64,000 bases of DNA from Paraburkholderia oxyphila NBRC 105797 (GTDB lineage Bacteria > Pseudomonadota > Gammaproteobacteria > Burkholderiales > Burkholderiaceae). The translations under genes and the position numbers were made by a program. A model generated the notes under the pieces. It had not been told where the DNA came from. It saw only the letters and a program-made list of their open reading frames with translations, and did not search any database. This document shows, piece by piece, positions 41,583-49,921 of this stretch. The stretch spans positions 124,001-188,000 of the forward strand of contig NZ_BAYD01000008.1 in NCBI RefSeq assembly GCF_000685075.1, given 5' to 3'. Within the stretch, counting starts at the first letter, position 1. Every line of letters starts with the position of its first letter.

Positions 41583-43103
41583 TCAATTTCCTTCGTTTTC
41601 CAGCAGATCCTGCGTGAGCGCGACCGAAGGAATCGTTGGCGTGATCATTGCCCGCCGCGCGCGTCCGCTCATCCACGTCCAGCCGACGACGAGAAGAAGC
41701 ACAACAAACGGAATCGCTGCAACGGTCCACGTACCGTTCGGATAGTCGAATGCCGTCAGCACGAGCACACCCAGCAGGAACAACAGCGTCAGCCACGACG
41801 TGAATGGCGCGCCGGGCATCCGGAACGACACGTCGTCGACCTCCCCACGCGCGACTGCCGCACGGAACTTCATCTGGCATACGATGATGAAACCCCACGT
41901 GCTGATCACACCGAGCGACGCGACGTTAAGCACGATCTCGAATACACTCGACGGCACCAGATAATTCAGCACCACACCCACCACATAGATCGCGACAGTT
42001 ACGAGAATGCCCCCATACGGCACAGACTGTGCGCTCATCCGGGCGAGAAACGCAGGCGCAGAGCCTCCCATCGCCAGGGATCGCAACACGCGGCCGGTGG
42101 AATACAGCCCGGAATTGAGGCTCGACAGTGCGGCTGACAACACAACCACATTCATCGTGGCCCCGATGCCCGGTACGCCGAGCGCGGCGAAGAACGTCAC
42201 GAACGGGCTTTGCCCGGCCTTGTATGCACTCCATGGCAACAAACACACCAGCAGCACGACCGACGCGACATAGAACAGCGCGGTCCGCCAGATCACGCTG
42301 TTGATGGCGCGTGGCAGCACCTTGCGCGCGTCCTTCGTTTCCCCGGCGGCAGTGCCAACCAGTTCGACGCCCGCGAATGCGAACACGACGCCCTGGACCA
42401 GCACCAGCGCAGGCATCATTCCATGCGGAAACAAGCCGCCGTTGTCACTAATCAGGTGCATGCCAGTGTCGTGTCCCGCGACGCTGCCGCCGCTGCCGAG
42501 AATCGCAGTGCCAACCAGCAGGAACACCACGATCGCCGCGACCTTGATCAGCGCAAACCAGAACTCCATCTCGGCGAACCACTTCACGCCGATCAGGTTC
42601 ATTGCGGCAACGATGAGGAGCGCGATCAGCGCGAATACCCATTGCGGCACTGCGCCGAATGCGCCCCAATAGTGCATGTACAGGGCAACCGCGGTGATAT
42701 CGACGATGCCAGTCATCGCCCAGTTGAGGAAGTACATCCAGCCGGCCACAAACGACGCTTTCTCGCCGAGGAATTCACGGGCATACGAGACAAAGCTGCC
42801 ACTGCTCGGCCGATGCATCACCAGTTCGCCGAGCGCTCTCAGGATAAAAAAGGAAAACACGCCGCATACAAGATAGACGATTGCGAGAGACGGCCCCGCG
42901 GCCTGCAGACGTGCACCTGCTCCGAGGAAGAGGCCCGTGCCGATTGCTCCGCCAATGGCGATCATCTGGATCTGGCGCTTGCCCAGGGTCTGGTGATATC
43001 CAGATTCGTGAGATTCCAGCCACTCCTTGCGGCTAACCGCGTCGTCGCCCTGCGCAACGGGTGCTCTTTTCTGTTTATCGATATTCAAAATAGTCTCCGC
43101 CAT
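41583..43103 (-). CDS. APC-superfamily amino acid permease (AAT family)
   Basis: A 506-residue transporter with about 12 membrane helices. The N-terminal helix IAIGGAIGTGLFLGAGARLQ and FVSYAREFLG, FAFAGVELVGTAAGETKDA and the LNSGLYSTGRVL segment are typical of AAT-family permeases such as CycA, AnsP and GabP. It imports an amino acid by proton symport. It is last in a same-strand operon with an aminotransferase and RraA-like genes, so it probably brings in their substrate. Specificity cannot be read from sequence. Confidence 0.9.
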   Translation of the reverse strand: MAETILNIDKQKRAPVAQGDDAVSRKEWLESHESGYHQTLGKRQIQMIAIGGAIGTGLFLGAGARLQAAGPSLAIVYLVCGVFSFFILRALGELVMHRPSSGSFVSYAREFLGEKASFVAGWMYFLNWAMTGIVDITAVALYMHYWGAFGAVPQWVFALIALLIVAAMNLIGVKWFAEMEFWFALIKVAAIVVFLLVGTAILGSGGSVAGHDTGMHLISDNGGLFPHGMMPALVLVQGVVFAFAGVELVGTAAGETKDARKVLPRAINSVIWRTALFYVASVVLLVCLLPWSAYKAGQSPFVTFFAALGVPGIGATMNVVVLSAALSSLNSGLYSTGRVLRSLAMGGSAPAFLARMSAQSVPYGGILVTVAIYVVGVVLNYLVPSSVFEIVLNVASLGVISTWGFIIVCQMKFRAAVARGEVDDVSFRMPGAPFTSWLTLLFLLGVLVLTAFDYPNGTWTVAAIPFVVLLLVVGWTWMSGRARRAMITPTIPSVALTQDLLENEGN

Positions 43104-43239
43104 CAGTCTTGATCCTTGCAGCTGATGCAGTCTCGTGCTGGTTGATACGCTTGCCAATCAAGCTTCCGTGGACGGCCGCATGCGACGCGGACGTCATATC
43201 GACGACCGCATCACCGGTCCGCATCAACTGAAAGGCAAG

Positions 43240-44046
43240 TCAGCCTGCACGCGCATGAAACGCCGCGATGGCATTCCACATCAGCACCGGGTTCGAATAC
43301 ATCGGGAAGTGTCCGCAATGCGGGATTTCAGCCAGTTCGACCCCCTGCTCCCGGATAGGCCCCAGATAGGACAGCGAGGCATTTTGTTCGCCGTACATGA
43401 ACATTCTCGGAAACGGAAGACCGAGGAATTTCTCCATCAGGTCCGCGTTGTCGGACAGATCGACCATCGACCGGAAGATGCCGCTCACGGCCTCAGCCCG
43501 CACCTTGTGACGCAAACTCGCCGCATACAACGCGCTTGCATAAGCCGGTGCATGACGGGTTCGCTCGATGAAGTCGTCGAAGAAGCGGTCGGCGTCTTCG
43601 CGTGGGTGCTCGACGATCTGTCTGCTTAGGAAACAGTCCTCGGGCGCAATGTTTCCCTCGATGTCGGTGAAGCTGAGCACCCGCTCCGGATGGCGATGTG
43701 CGAGCATCAATGCAGTCAGACCGCCCATCGAGTGCCCAACGAGATGGAAGCGATCAAACGCGACGCGCTTGAGCACGGCCAGCGCTGTTTCCACGAGGAA
43801 CGGAATGCTGATCTTCGACAGGTCGGCACAAACGGTTTCGCCGCAGCCTGGTGCGTCGTAGGCGACGAACGGGTGCCCGTCGAATTGCGCATATCGCACA
43901 ATGTCCGCGTAATCCTCTTTCGTTGAACCGAAACCGTGCAGGAAAACGATCGGTGCCTTGTCGCCATCGCGATGAATGGCTGAAACGTCCACCGCCGTAC
44001 CGTCGACGGTGAACGAGAACCGCGGCCTGGTAAATTCAAGGCTCAT
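43240..44046 (-). CDS. Alpha/beta hydrolase
   Basis: A 268-residue hydrolase. HGFGSTKED is the oxyanion loop, GHSMGGLTALML carries the nucleophile Ser, and IPHCGHFPMY the catalytic His. It belongs to the MhpC/esterase group, which hydrolyses esters, thioesters, lactones or ring-cleavage diketones. I chose the ATG at 44046 because GGAG lies 10 bases before it; a GTG three codons upstream is too close to that site. It lies between the aminotransferase (84 bases) and permease genes. Confidence 0.85.
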   Translation of the reverse strand: MSLEFTRPRFSFTVDGTAVDVSAIHRDGDKAPIVFLHGFGSTKEDYADIVRYAQFDGHPFVAYDAPGCGETVCADLSKISIPFLVETALAVLKRVAFDRFHLVGHSMGGLTALMLAHRHPERVLSFTDIEGNIAPEDCFLSRQIVEHPREDADRFFDDFIERTRHAPAYASALYAASLRHKVRAEAVSGIFRSMVDLSDNADLMEKFLGLPFPRMFMYGEQNASLSYLGPIREQGVELAEIPHCGHFPMYSNPVLMWNAIAAFHARAG

Positions 44047-44130
44047 GGAATTCACTCTCCAGATGAGGATCGTTTTGCCCCGGCCTCAATGCTTCCCGGC
44101 AATCGGGACCGGAGATTGTTGCAACGTGGC

Positions 44131-45351
44131 TCAATCCGTCAGCGTCCGGCAGAAGTCCTGGACGACTGTGCATGCACGCGAGAGTGACGTGTCGTCCAGT
44201 GCATAGGCGATACGAATATACGGCCCGAGTCCGAACGCGCTTCCGTGTACGGTTGCTACACCGGCCTCGTCGAGCAGCGCATTCACGACGGCCTCGTCAC
44301 TGTCCAGGTGCGTACCCGCCGGCGTCATCTTGCCAATCAGGCCTTCGCACGACGCAAAAGCGTAGAACGCGCCTTGCGGGACCTCGCAGTGCAGCCCCGG
44401 CGCCTGATTGAGCTGTTCGACCACGGAATCGCGCCGACGCTGGAACGCCACGCGTGAGTGCAGGATAAAATCCTGCGGCCCCGTCAAAGCGGCGAGCGCG
44501 GCGTACTGGGAAATCGTCGAGGCCCCCGAGGTCTGTTGCCCCTGCAGCTTCGCCATCGCTTCGATCAACCAGCCAGGACCCGTGCCGAAGCCAATACGCC
44601 AGCCCGTCATCGCATAGGCCTTCGACACGCCATTCATCGTCAGGACGCGATCGCGTAGTCTCGGCTCGACCTGGGCGATCGTGAAAAACTCGATGCCATC
44701 GAAGATCAGATGCTCGTAGATGTCGTCGGACAGGACCAGCACCTGCGGATGCGCGAGCAATACTTCGGCCAGCGCCAGCAGCTCTGCCCGGCTATAAACA
44801 GCGCCTGTCGGGTTCGATGGCGAGTTCAGGATCAGCCAGCGCGTATTCGGTGTGAGCGCGGCCTGCAACGCGTGCGGCGTGAGCTTGAAGCCACTGTCGC
44901 TGCCGCACGGGACGATCACCGACTTGCCACCGCACAGCTGCACGATCTCGGGGTAACTGACCCAGTACGGCGCAGGCACGATCACCTCGTCGCCCTCGTT
45001 GAGCGTTGCGGCCAGCGCGTTGAAGATCACCTGCTTGCCACCGCTGCACACCAGCGTGTTACGCCAGTCCACGTCGAGGCCGTTCTCGTGCTGGAACTTG
45101 GTAGCGATCGCCTCCCGCAGTGCGCGCAGTCCCGCCACCTGCGTATAGCGGGTATGGCCCGCGCGAATGGCCGCAATGCCCGCCTCGCACACGTGCTCGG
45201 GTGTGTCGAAATCCGGCTCGCCGGCGCTCAGCGAAATGACCTGTGCGCCGCTCGCGCGCCGTGCCGCCACGCGATCCATCACGCGATAGGTGGCCGAGGG
45301 CCTGGCTGCGGCCAGAAAACGATTCAACCCATAGGCTGCCGCCGTCATCAC
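44131..45351 (-). CDS. PLP-dependent aminotransferase (class I, AspC-like)
   Basis: A 406-residue fold-type I aminotransferase of the I-gamma group. SLSAGEPDFDTP, GGKQVIFNALAAT, NSPSNPTGAVYS, DDIYEHLIFDG and the PLP-binding Lys in NGVSKAYAMTGWRIG are present, and the substrate-carboxylate Arg is in YIRIAYALDD. It converts an amino acid and 2-oxoglutarate or another oxo acid to the 2-oxo acid and glutamate. Its ATG overlaps the stop of the first RraA-like gene (ATGA), so the proteins are made together. Confidence 0.9.
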   Translation of the reverse strand: MMTAAAYGLNRFLAAARPSATYRVMDRVAARRASGAQVISLSAGEPDFDTPEHVCEAGIAAIRAGHTRYTQVAGLRALREAIATKFQHENGLDVDWRNTLVCSGGKQVIFNALAATLNEGDEVIVPAPYWVSYPEIVQLCGGKSVIVPCGSDSGFKLTPHALQAALTPNTRWLILNSPSNPTGAVYSRAELLALAEVLLAHPQVLVLSDDIYEHLIFDGIEFFTIAQVEPRLRDRVLTMNGVSKAYAMTGWRIGFGTGPGWLIEAMAKLQGQQTSGASTISQYAALAALTGPQDFILHSRVAFQRRRDSVVEQLNQAPGLHCEVPQGAFYAFASCEGLIGKMTPAGTHLDSDEAVVNALLDEAGVATVHGSAFGLGPYIRIAYALDDTSLSRACTVVQDFCRTLTD

Positions 45352-45992
45352 GCTTCCCTCCAGTTCGTCAGACCCATCAGCTCCAGGGTGGATTGCCCTT
45401 TCGTCAGTGCTTCCATCATCCGGGCCTCCTTGTCGGCGCGCGCCTGACCCTGGGTCAGCGTGTACTCGACGCGAGTCGCCGGAATGATCAGGACACCGTC
45501 GTCGTCCGCCACGACCAGATCTCCGGCCGACACCGGAGTGCCTGTGAAGCTGACAGGCTGCCCCACGGACGGAGCACTGGCCTTGATCGTGCCGCGCATG
45601 GAAATGCCCCGGGTGAACACCGGGAACCGTCGCGCCGTAAGCGCGGCGATATCGCGAACACCACCATCGATAACGAGACCCGCCACGCCAGCCGCCTCGG
45701 CGGCGACCGTCAGCACCTCGCCCCAGTAGCCCGCAACAAAGCCGCCGGTCGAGATGACGAGTACGCTGCCACGCGGCACCCGCTCCATCGCGATATGGAT
45801 GGACAGATTGTCACCGGGCGAGCACTCGAGCGGATAGGCCGGACCCGCGACCGACGCGCCCGGCCATACCGTGCGGACGGTCGGATCAACCGAGCTGGTG
45901 GAAATTCCCGACGCTTCGTACAGCGTTGAGGTACCGAGTTTGCGGGCCTGCTCCAGAACCGCGGCATCCCAGGTTTTGATCGCAGACATCAT
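45348..45992 (-). CDS. RraA/HMG-aldolase family protein, copy 1
   Basis: A 214-residue RraA-family protein. GYWGEVLTVAAEAAGVAGLV followed by DGGVRD is the G-x20-R-D signature of class II 4-hydroxy-4-methyl-2-oxoglutarate/4-carboxy-4-hydroxy-2-oxoadipate aldolases, which split such acids to pyruvate and a second oxo acid. The Glu of GYWGE is retained. Similar folds also regulate RNase E (RraA) or act as oxaloacetate decarboxylases. It is more aldolase-like than the two neighbouring copies. Its start overlaps the stop of copy 2 and its stop overlaps the aminotransferase start. Confidence 0.85.
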   Translation of the reverse strand: MMSAIKTWDAAVLEQARKLGTSTLYEASGISTSSVDPTVRTVWPGASVAGPAYPLECSPGDNLSIHIAMERVPRGSVLVISTGGFVAGYWGEVLTVAAEAAGVAGLVIDGGVRDIAALTARRFPVFTRGISMRGTIKASAPSVGQPVSFTGTPVSAGDLVVADDDGVLIIPATRVEYTLTQGQARADKEARMMEALTKGQSTLELMGLTNWREA

Positions 45993-46669
45993 GCCTTCCT
46001 TTGCAGTGTGTGATAACCGAGCGCAGCACGTGCTTCGCCCAGCGTCTTGCCCTGTGCAAGCTGTTCACGGATGCTTGATTCGGTTTCTTCGATCTTGCGG
46101 GCGGTTTCGGCGACCTCGCGTGCGCGGCCACGCGGCACGATGACGACGCCGTTGGCGTCGGCGACCACGATGTCGCGCGCAGCCACGCGCACGGTACCGA
46201 TCCCCACCGTGGTGTTGACCGATTCGACCTGCACGCGATCCTTGCCGGTGCGCATGAAGCGCCCCGCGGTGAACAGCGGGTAGTTGTCGCCAAGCGCCTT
46301 GTTCACGTCGCGGCAGACCCCATCGATCACCGTCCCTGCAATACCTCGCAGTCCTGCGTATTGGGTCATGATGTCGCCCCAGACGGTGCAGTCGGTACGG
46401 CCGTCGTTATCGATCACGACCACATCACCTGGCGCAACGTCGTCGATGAAGTCGCCGACCGTGCCAGGCGGCACGCTCGCCGGCACGTACTTCACCGTGA
46501 ACGCTGGACCCACGACGACCTTCGTGTAATCCGCGAGCGGCATGATGCCGAGCGCCTGGCCATGCAGGCCCAGCTTGTCCATGGCGTCCGACACGCCGGG
46601 GGTATCGAGACCCGCGAACAGCGCTGCCAGCTCCTGGTCTTCCGCGCTCGCCTTCAGGGGATTCGTCAT
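45989..46669 (-). CDS. RraA/HMG-aldolase family protein, copy 2
   Basis: A 226-residue RraA-family protein. TVWGDIMTQYAGLRGIAGTV followed by DGVCRD keeps the glycine and the Arg-Asp metal/substrate pair of the aldolases; Asp replaces Glu in WGE. The N-terminal DTPGVSDAMDKLGL is typical of the fold. Divergent from copies 1 and 3, so not a recent duplicate. It lies 29 bases after copy 3 and overlaps copy 1 by four bases. Confidence 0.85.
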   Translation of the reverse strand: MTNPLKASAEDQELAALFAGLDTPGVSDAMDKLGLHGQALGIMPLADYTKVVVGPAFTVKYVPASVPPGTVGDFIDDVAPGDVVVIDNDGRTDCTVWGDIMTQYAGLRGIAGTVIDGVCRDVNKALGDNYPLFTAGRFMRTGKDRVQVESVNTTVGIGTVRVAARDIVVADANGVVIVPRGRAREVAETARKIEETESSIREQLAQGKTLGEARAALGYHTLQRKA

Positions 46670-46698
46670 ACGTAAAGCTCCGAGAGAAAATTGTCTGA

Positions 46699-47358
46699 TT
46701 AGCGGACCGCGATGGCCTCGAATTCCTTGTCGTGCATGACTTCGGCAACCGACCGGCCGGCGCGCACGGCGGCCACCATGCCGTCCTGACGCCGTGCGAT
46801 GCGCTCGCCCAGGTCGAGCACTTCCTCGATGCGATCGGCGGGTACAAAGACCGTGCCGCAGCGATCGGCGATCACAAAGTCGTCTTCATGCACCGTGACA
46901 CCAGCCATCTGGACAGGCTTGCCCGAATCGATCTGGATCACCCGGTTGCGCGCGCTGATCATCGTGACGCCACGGCCGTAGACGGGATAACCGATCGACT
47001 CGCTGCCTTCGATATCGCGGCTCAGGCCGTCGATGACGGAGCCGCGAATCTGTTTCGCCGTCGCGGCATTGGCCAGGATGTCGCCCCAGCAGGAGATGCC
47101 GTCGGCCCCGCCTGCGATGACCAGCACGCGGTCATCCGCCGTAACCGCGTCGATCACCGGGGAAATAAGATGCACGGTCGGTTTGGCGTCGGCCTTCGGG
47201 CCAAGCTGGATCGTGCTGGCGCGCCCGACGATCTTGGGGCAGTCCCAGAGCGGGCGCAGGCCATAGGTCGCACCAGGCAGGCCGAGAAAGTCGAGTGCGT
47301 CGGAAATCGTGTTGGTATCGAGCGACGCGAGGCGGTCGAGCAGCGAAATCGGGTTCAT
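46699..47358 (-). CDS. RraA/HMG-aldolase family protein, copy 3
   Basis: A 219-residue RraA-family protein. SCWGDILANAATAKQIRGSV followed by DGLSRD carries the same G-x20-R-D pattern with Asp in place of Glu. I chose the ATG at 47358 (MNPISLLDRL), where relatives start. It is the first gene of the operon and is divergent from the LysR gene at 47554. The three copies may form a hetero-oligomer or act on different hydroxy-oxo acids; this cannot be told from sequence. Confidence 0.85.
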   Translation of the reverse strand: MNPISLLDRLASLDTNTISDALDFLGLPGATYGLRPLWDCPKIVGRASTIQLGPKADAKPTVHLISPVIDAVTADDRVLVIAGGADGISCWGDILANAATAKQIRGSVIDGLSRDIEGSESIGYPVYGRGVTMISARNRVIQIDSGKPVQMAGVTVHEDDFVIADRCGTVFVPADRIEEVLDLGERIARRQDGMVAAVRAGRSVAEVMHDKEFEAIAVR

Positions 47359-47426
47359 GGCGGTGAGGTCCGTTGACAGGTGCAGCCATCGTCGCCTCTC
47401 GCGTCTGGTATGTAAATTTTGTATTT

Positions 47427-47443
47427 CGTATCTGTCTGATACG
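47427..47443. promoter_or_regulatory. LysR box CGTATC-TGTCT-GATACG (T-N11-A)
   Basis: A perfect 6-bp inverted repeat around TGTCT in the divergent gap between RraA copy 3 and the LysR gene. T47429 and A47441 are the ends of a T-N11-A core with dyad symmetry, the standard LysR recognition site. Confidence 0.65.
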
Positions 47444-47553
47444 CTTTCCAGATCAGCGGACTGCGCAAGATTGTGGCCGGAAGCACAATAATGGTGGCCA
47501 CTGGCTGTGCGCCTGCATGCGGCAGCGCCAGTGCGCAAGGAGGCAAACCCAAG

Positions 47554-48474
47554 ATGAGCAATACGATCGACTTCAGGCTGATACGTCAGCTATGGATGTT
47601 TCTCGCCGTGGCCGAAGAGCAGCACTTTGGCCGGGCCGCCCAGCGCCTGAACATGTCGCAGCCGCCGTTGACCGAGCAGATCAAGGTGCTGGAGCAGTCG
47701 CTGAAACTGCAGTTATTCAATCGCTCCCGCCGGGGTACGCAACTCAGCCCTGCCGGCGCTGCAATCCTGCCCGCCGTGCGGCAGTTCGCCGGCCAGGTCG
47801 AGCGACTCGAACGGGTCGTCCGTGAGGTGGCTGCAGGTCAATCTGGTGTGCTGCACGTCGGCGCGATCACCTCCGCGATGCTGGAAACGGTACCTCCGGT
47901 GTTGGACGCACTCAAGCAGGCTCATCCGCATCTGACGGTATTCGTCAGCGAAATCGACAGCGTGGACGCCATTCCTGCACTGGAAGCCGGGGAACTCGAT
48001 CTGGCCTTCGTTCGTGTCGATGGAGAGGTTGGAAGCGGAATCGCCACCATGCCCCTCGCCCAGGACAGGCTGGCCGTTGCGCTCCCCAAAGACCATCCTT
48101 TATCCGCACTCCCGAGAGTGCGGCTTCTGTCGCTGGCCGACGAGCAACTGGTGATGTCGTCCCGGCAGGTCAGTCCCGTGTATTTCGACCTGTTGACGTC
48201 GGTTTGCCGCGCACATGGCTTGACGCCGCGCGTGACGCACGAAGTGCGTTCAGTCACGTCGCAGATCGCCTATGTCGGGTGTGGTCAGGGTGTAGCGCTG
48301 GTACCTTCGTCAATGCGCAAGCTGGCGCCCGAGAATGTGGTCGTGCGGCCGCTCAAGGAAAAAATCGAGGTGGTGACCGCCGCGCTGCTGTGGAACACAC
48401 AACGCCACCACCCTTTGGTCGATGAGGTGGTCGCGTGGCTGAAGAAGCGCAAGGCCCGGCAGACGGTGCGGTGA
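47554..48474 (+). CDS. LysR family transcriptional regulator
   Basis: A 306-residue LysR protein. The HTH is FLAVAEEQHFGRAAQRLNMS plus QPPLTEQIKVLE, followed by a ligand-binding domain with VLHVGAITSAMLETVP and GCGQGVALVP. AAGGAGG lies 10 bases before the ATG at 47554, deciding the start; the frame is open further upstream. Divergent from the RraA/aminotransferase/permease operon with a T-N11-A dyad between, it most likely controls that operon. Confidence 0.9.
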   Translation: MSNTIDFRLIRQLWMFLAVAEEQHFGRAAQRLNMSQPPLTEQIKVLEQSLKLQLFNRSRRGTQLSPAGAAILPAVRQFAGQVERLERVVREVAAGQSGVLHVGAITSAMLETVPPVLDALKQAHPHLTVFVSEIDSVDAIPALEAGELDLAFVRVDGEVGSGIATMPLAQDRLAVALPKDHPLSALPRVRLLSLADEQLVMSSRQVSPVYFDLLTSVCRAHGLTPRVTHEVRSVTSQIAYVGCGQGVALVPSSMRKLAPENVVVRPLKEKIEVVTAALLWNTQRHHPLVDEVVAWLKKRKARQTVR

Positions 48475-48479
48475 AAGGC

Positions 48480-48640
48480 GCTTTGGCTGCCGCTCCGTCA
48501 TGAAAAGGGTTGCTGGAGCCAGTCCATCACCACGGTCGAAAATCGCGCGTGGGCAACGGATGAAGAAGCGGATTCAATGACGGCCACTCAAGCGGCAGCG
48601 GCTCACCATGAAGATGCACCGCCCTGGAACGCGTCCTCGC
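48480..48640 (-). pseudogene. Possible decayed C-terminus of a LysR gene
   Basis: On the - strand, HGEPLPLEWPS in one frame and HARFSTVVMDWLQQPF followed by a stop in another resemble the end of a LysR ligand domain (a GRLV-LLPEW-like strand, then RVRAFVDWL). A frameshift would join them. The match is weak. The rest of the gap from 48475 to 48819 holds nothing else I can identify. Confidence 0.25.
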
Positions 48641-48819
48641 CACGTTTGAGCCGTGGACATGACCAGATGCTCGACAAACCAGCCTGCATCTGTGGCATCT
48701 TCGGATAGGCTCCCCCCTCATCGTGCACGGGTTCATGTAAAACCACATCGCGGACACATACATAGTTATCCAAAATAATTGTCTCGGGTTTATTCATGGG
48801 CGTAAGCATCAGGCAAGTG

Positions 48820-49791
48820 TCAGGGCGCTACGCTCTGTACCTTGTTGACAGAATGCGTGGCGGCGCTGCGGAGTCGAGCTGCCACACTCCGGATTTCATT
48901 CATGAAATAAGCGAGCCAGGGCGTCGTCACTTCACCGCTGCGACGGAACAGCATCGTGCCGAACTGCGGGAGATCCCAGTTGCCCCTGAGCACCTTGAGC
49001 GACCCCGAGTGGATATCGTCGTGGAACCAGATTGACGAACAGAACGCGACATAGTCATCCTGATAGACCAGATGCCGCATGACGGCATGTGACAGGGTTT
49101 CGACGCGATGGTCGCCAAGCTCGCATCCATGCCGGCTCAGTTCGAGATTGAGTGCGCGTTCGACTGGACTCGAACTCAACACCGGCATCACCAGCTGTTC
49201 ACGGCTTACCAGGTCGCTGAAGTTTAGTTCAGACTGGCTCGCGAGCGGATGGCCGGCGCGCACACAGAAATAAAATTCCTCGTCGAGCAGGCGTTCGCTG
49301 ATCAAATCGGCGAACAGGCCGTCCGTCTGCTCGATGCCGAGCACCAGGTCGAGTTCGCAGTTCCTGAGCTTGTGGAGCAGTTCATGCGTACGCCCTTCGA
49401 CCAGATTGATCTGGACCTTTCCCAGCCTGCGTTTGGTCTGGCTCACGGCACTCGGAAGAATATGGTTCATCGACACTGATCCGGCCCCGCAAATAATCCG
49501 GCTCTCATTGTCACCCCGAATCGCTTGCACCACGGCCAGCGCCTTGTTCAGTTCGGATTCGGCCGCGTGAATAGGGTCCATGATGGCCATGCCGCACTCG
49601 GTGGGACTGACACCCCGCGCCGAACGATGCAGCAGCTGGGTTCCCAGCACCTCCTCCAGACGCATGATGCTGCGCGTCAGGGCCGGTTGCGTAATGCCCA
49701 ACACGGACGACGCTGCACTGATGTTCCCGTACTCCACCACCGTGGCGAAATGCTCCAGATTGGTCATGTAACGCGAAAGTTTCGAACGCAT
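48820..49791 (-). CDS. LysR family transcriptional regulator
   Basis: A 323-residue LysR protein. The HTH reads ATVVEYGNISAASSVLGITQ plus PALTRSIMRLE, and the ligand domain has IICGAGSVSMNHILPS and DLVLGIEQTDG. GAGGA lies 6 bases before the ATG. It is the last gene of the long - strand series from the flavin reductase through the Baeyer-Villiger enzyme, 130 bases behind it. It probably regulates that cluster, either as part of the operon or from its own promoter. Confidence 0.88.
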   Translation of the reverse strand: MRSKLSRYMTNLEHFATVVEYGNISAASSVLGITQPALTRSIMRLEEVLGTQLLHRSARGVSPTECGMAIMDPIHAAESELNKALAVVQAIRGDNESRIICGAGSVSMNHILPSAVSQTKRRLGKVQINLVEGRTHELLHKLRNCELDLVLGIEQTDGLFADLISERLLDEEFYFCVRAGHPLASQSELNFSDLVSREQLVMPVLSSSPVERALNLELSRHGCELGDHRVETLSHAVMRHLVYQDDYVAFCSSIWFHDDIHSGSLKVLRGNWDLPQFGTMLFRRSGEVTTPWLAYFMNEIRSVAARLRSAATHSVNKVQSVAP

Positions 49792-49921
49792 GCTGAATCC
49801 TCATACCCGAATAACGTCCGGCCATCCAGCACTATGCCGGCGGGCCGTTGGAACATTCACCTCTCACTCCATGATCGTGGTCGCGAGCACAGGCGGTTCG
49901 CCATTCGGGAATTATCCCCCC

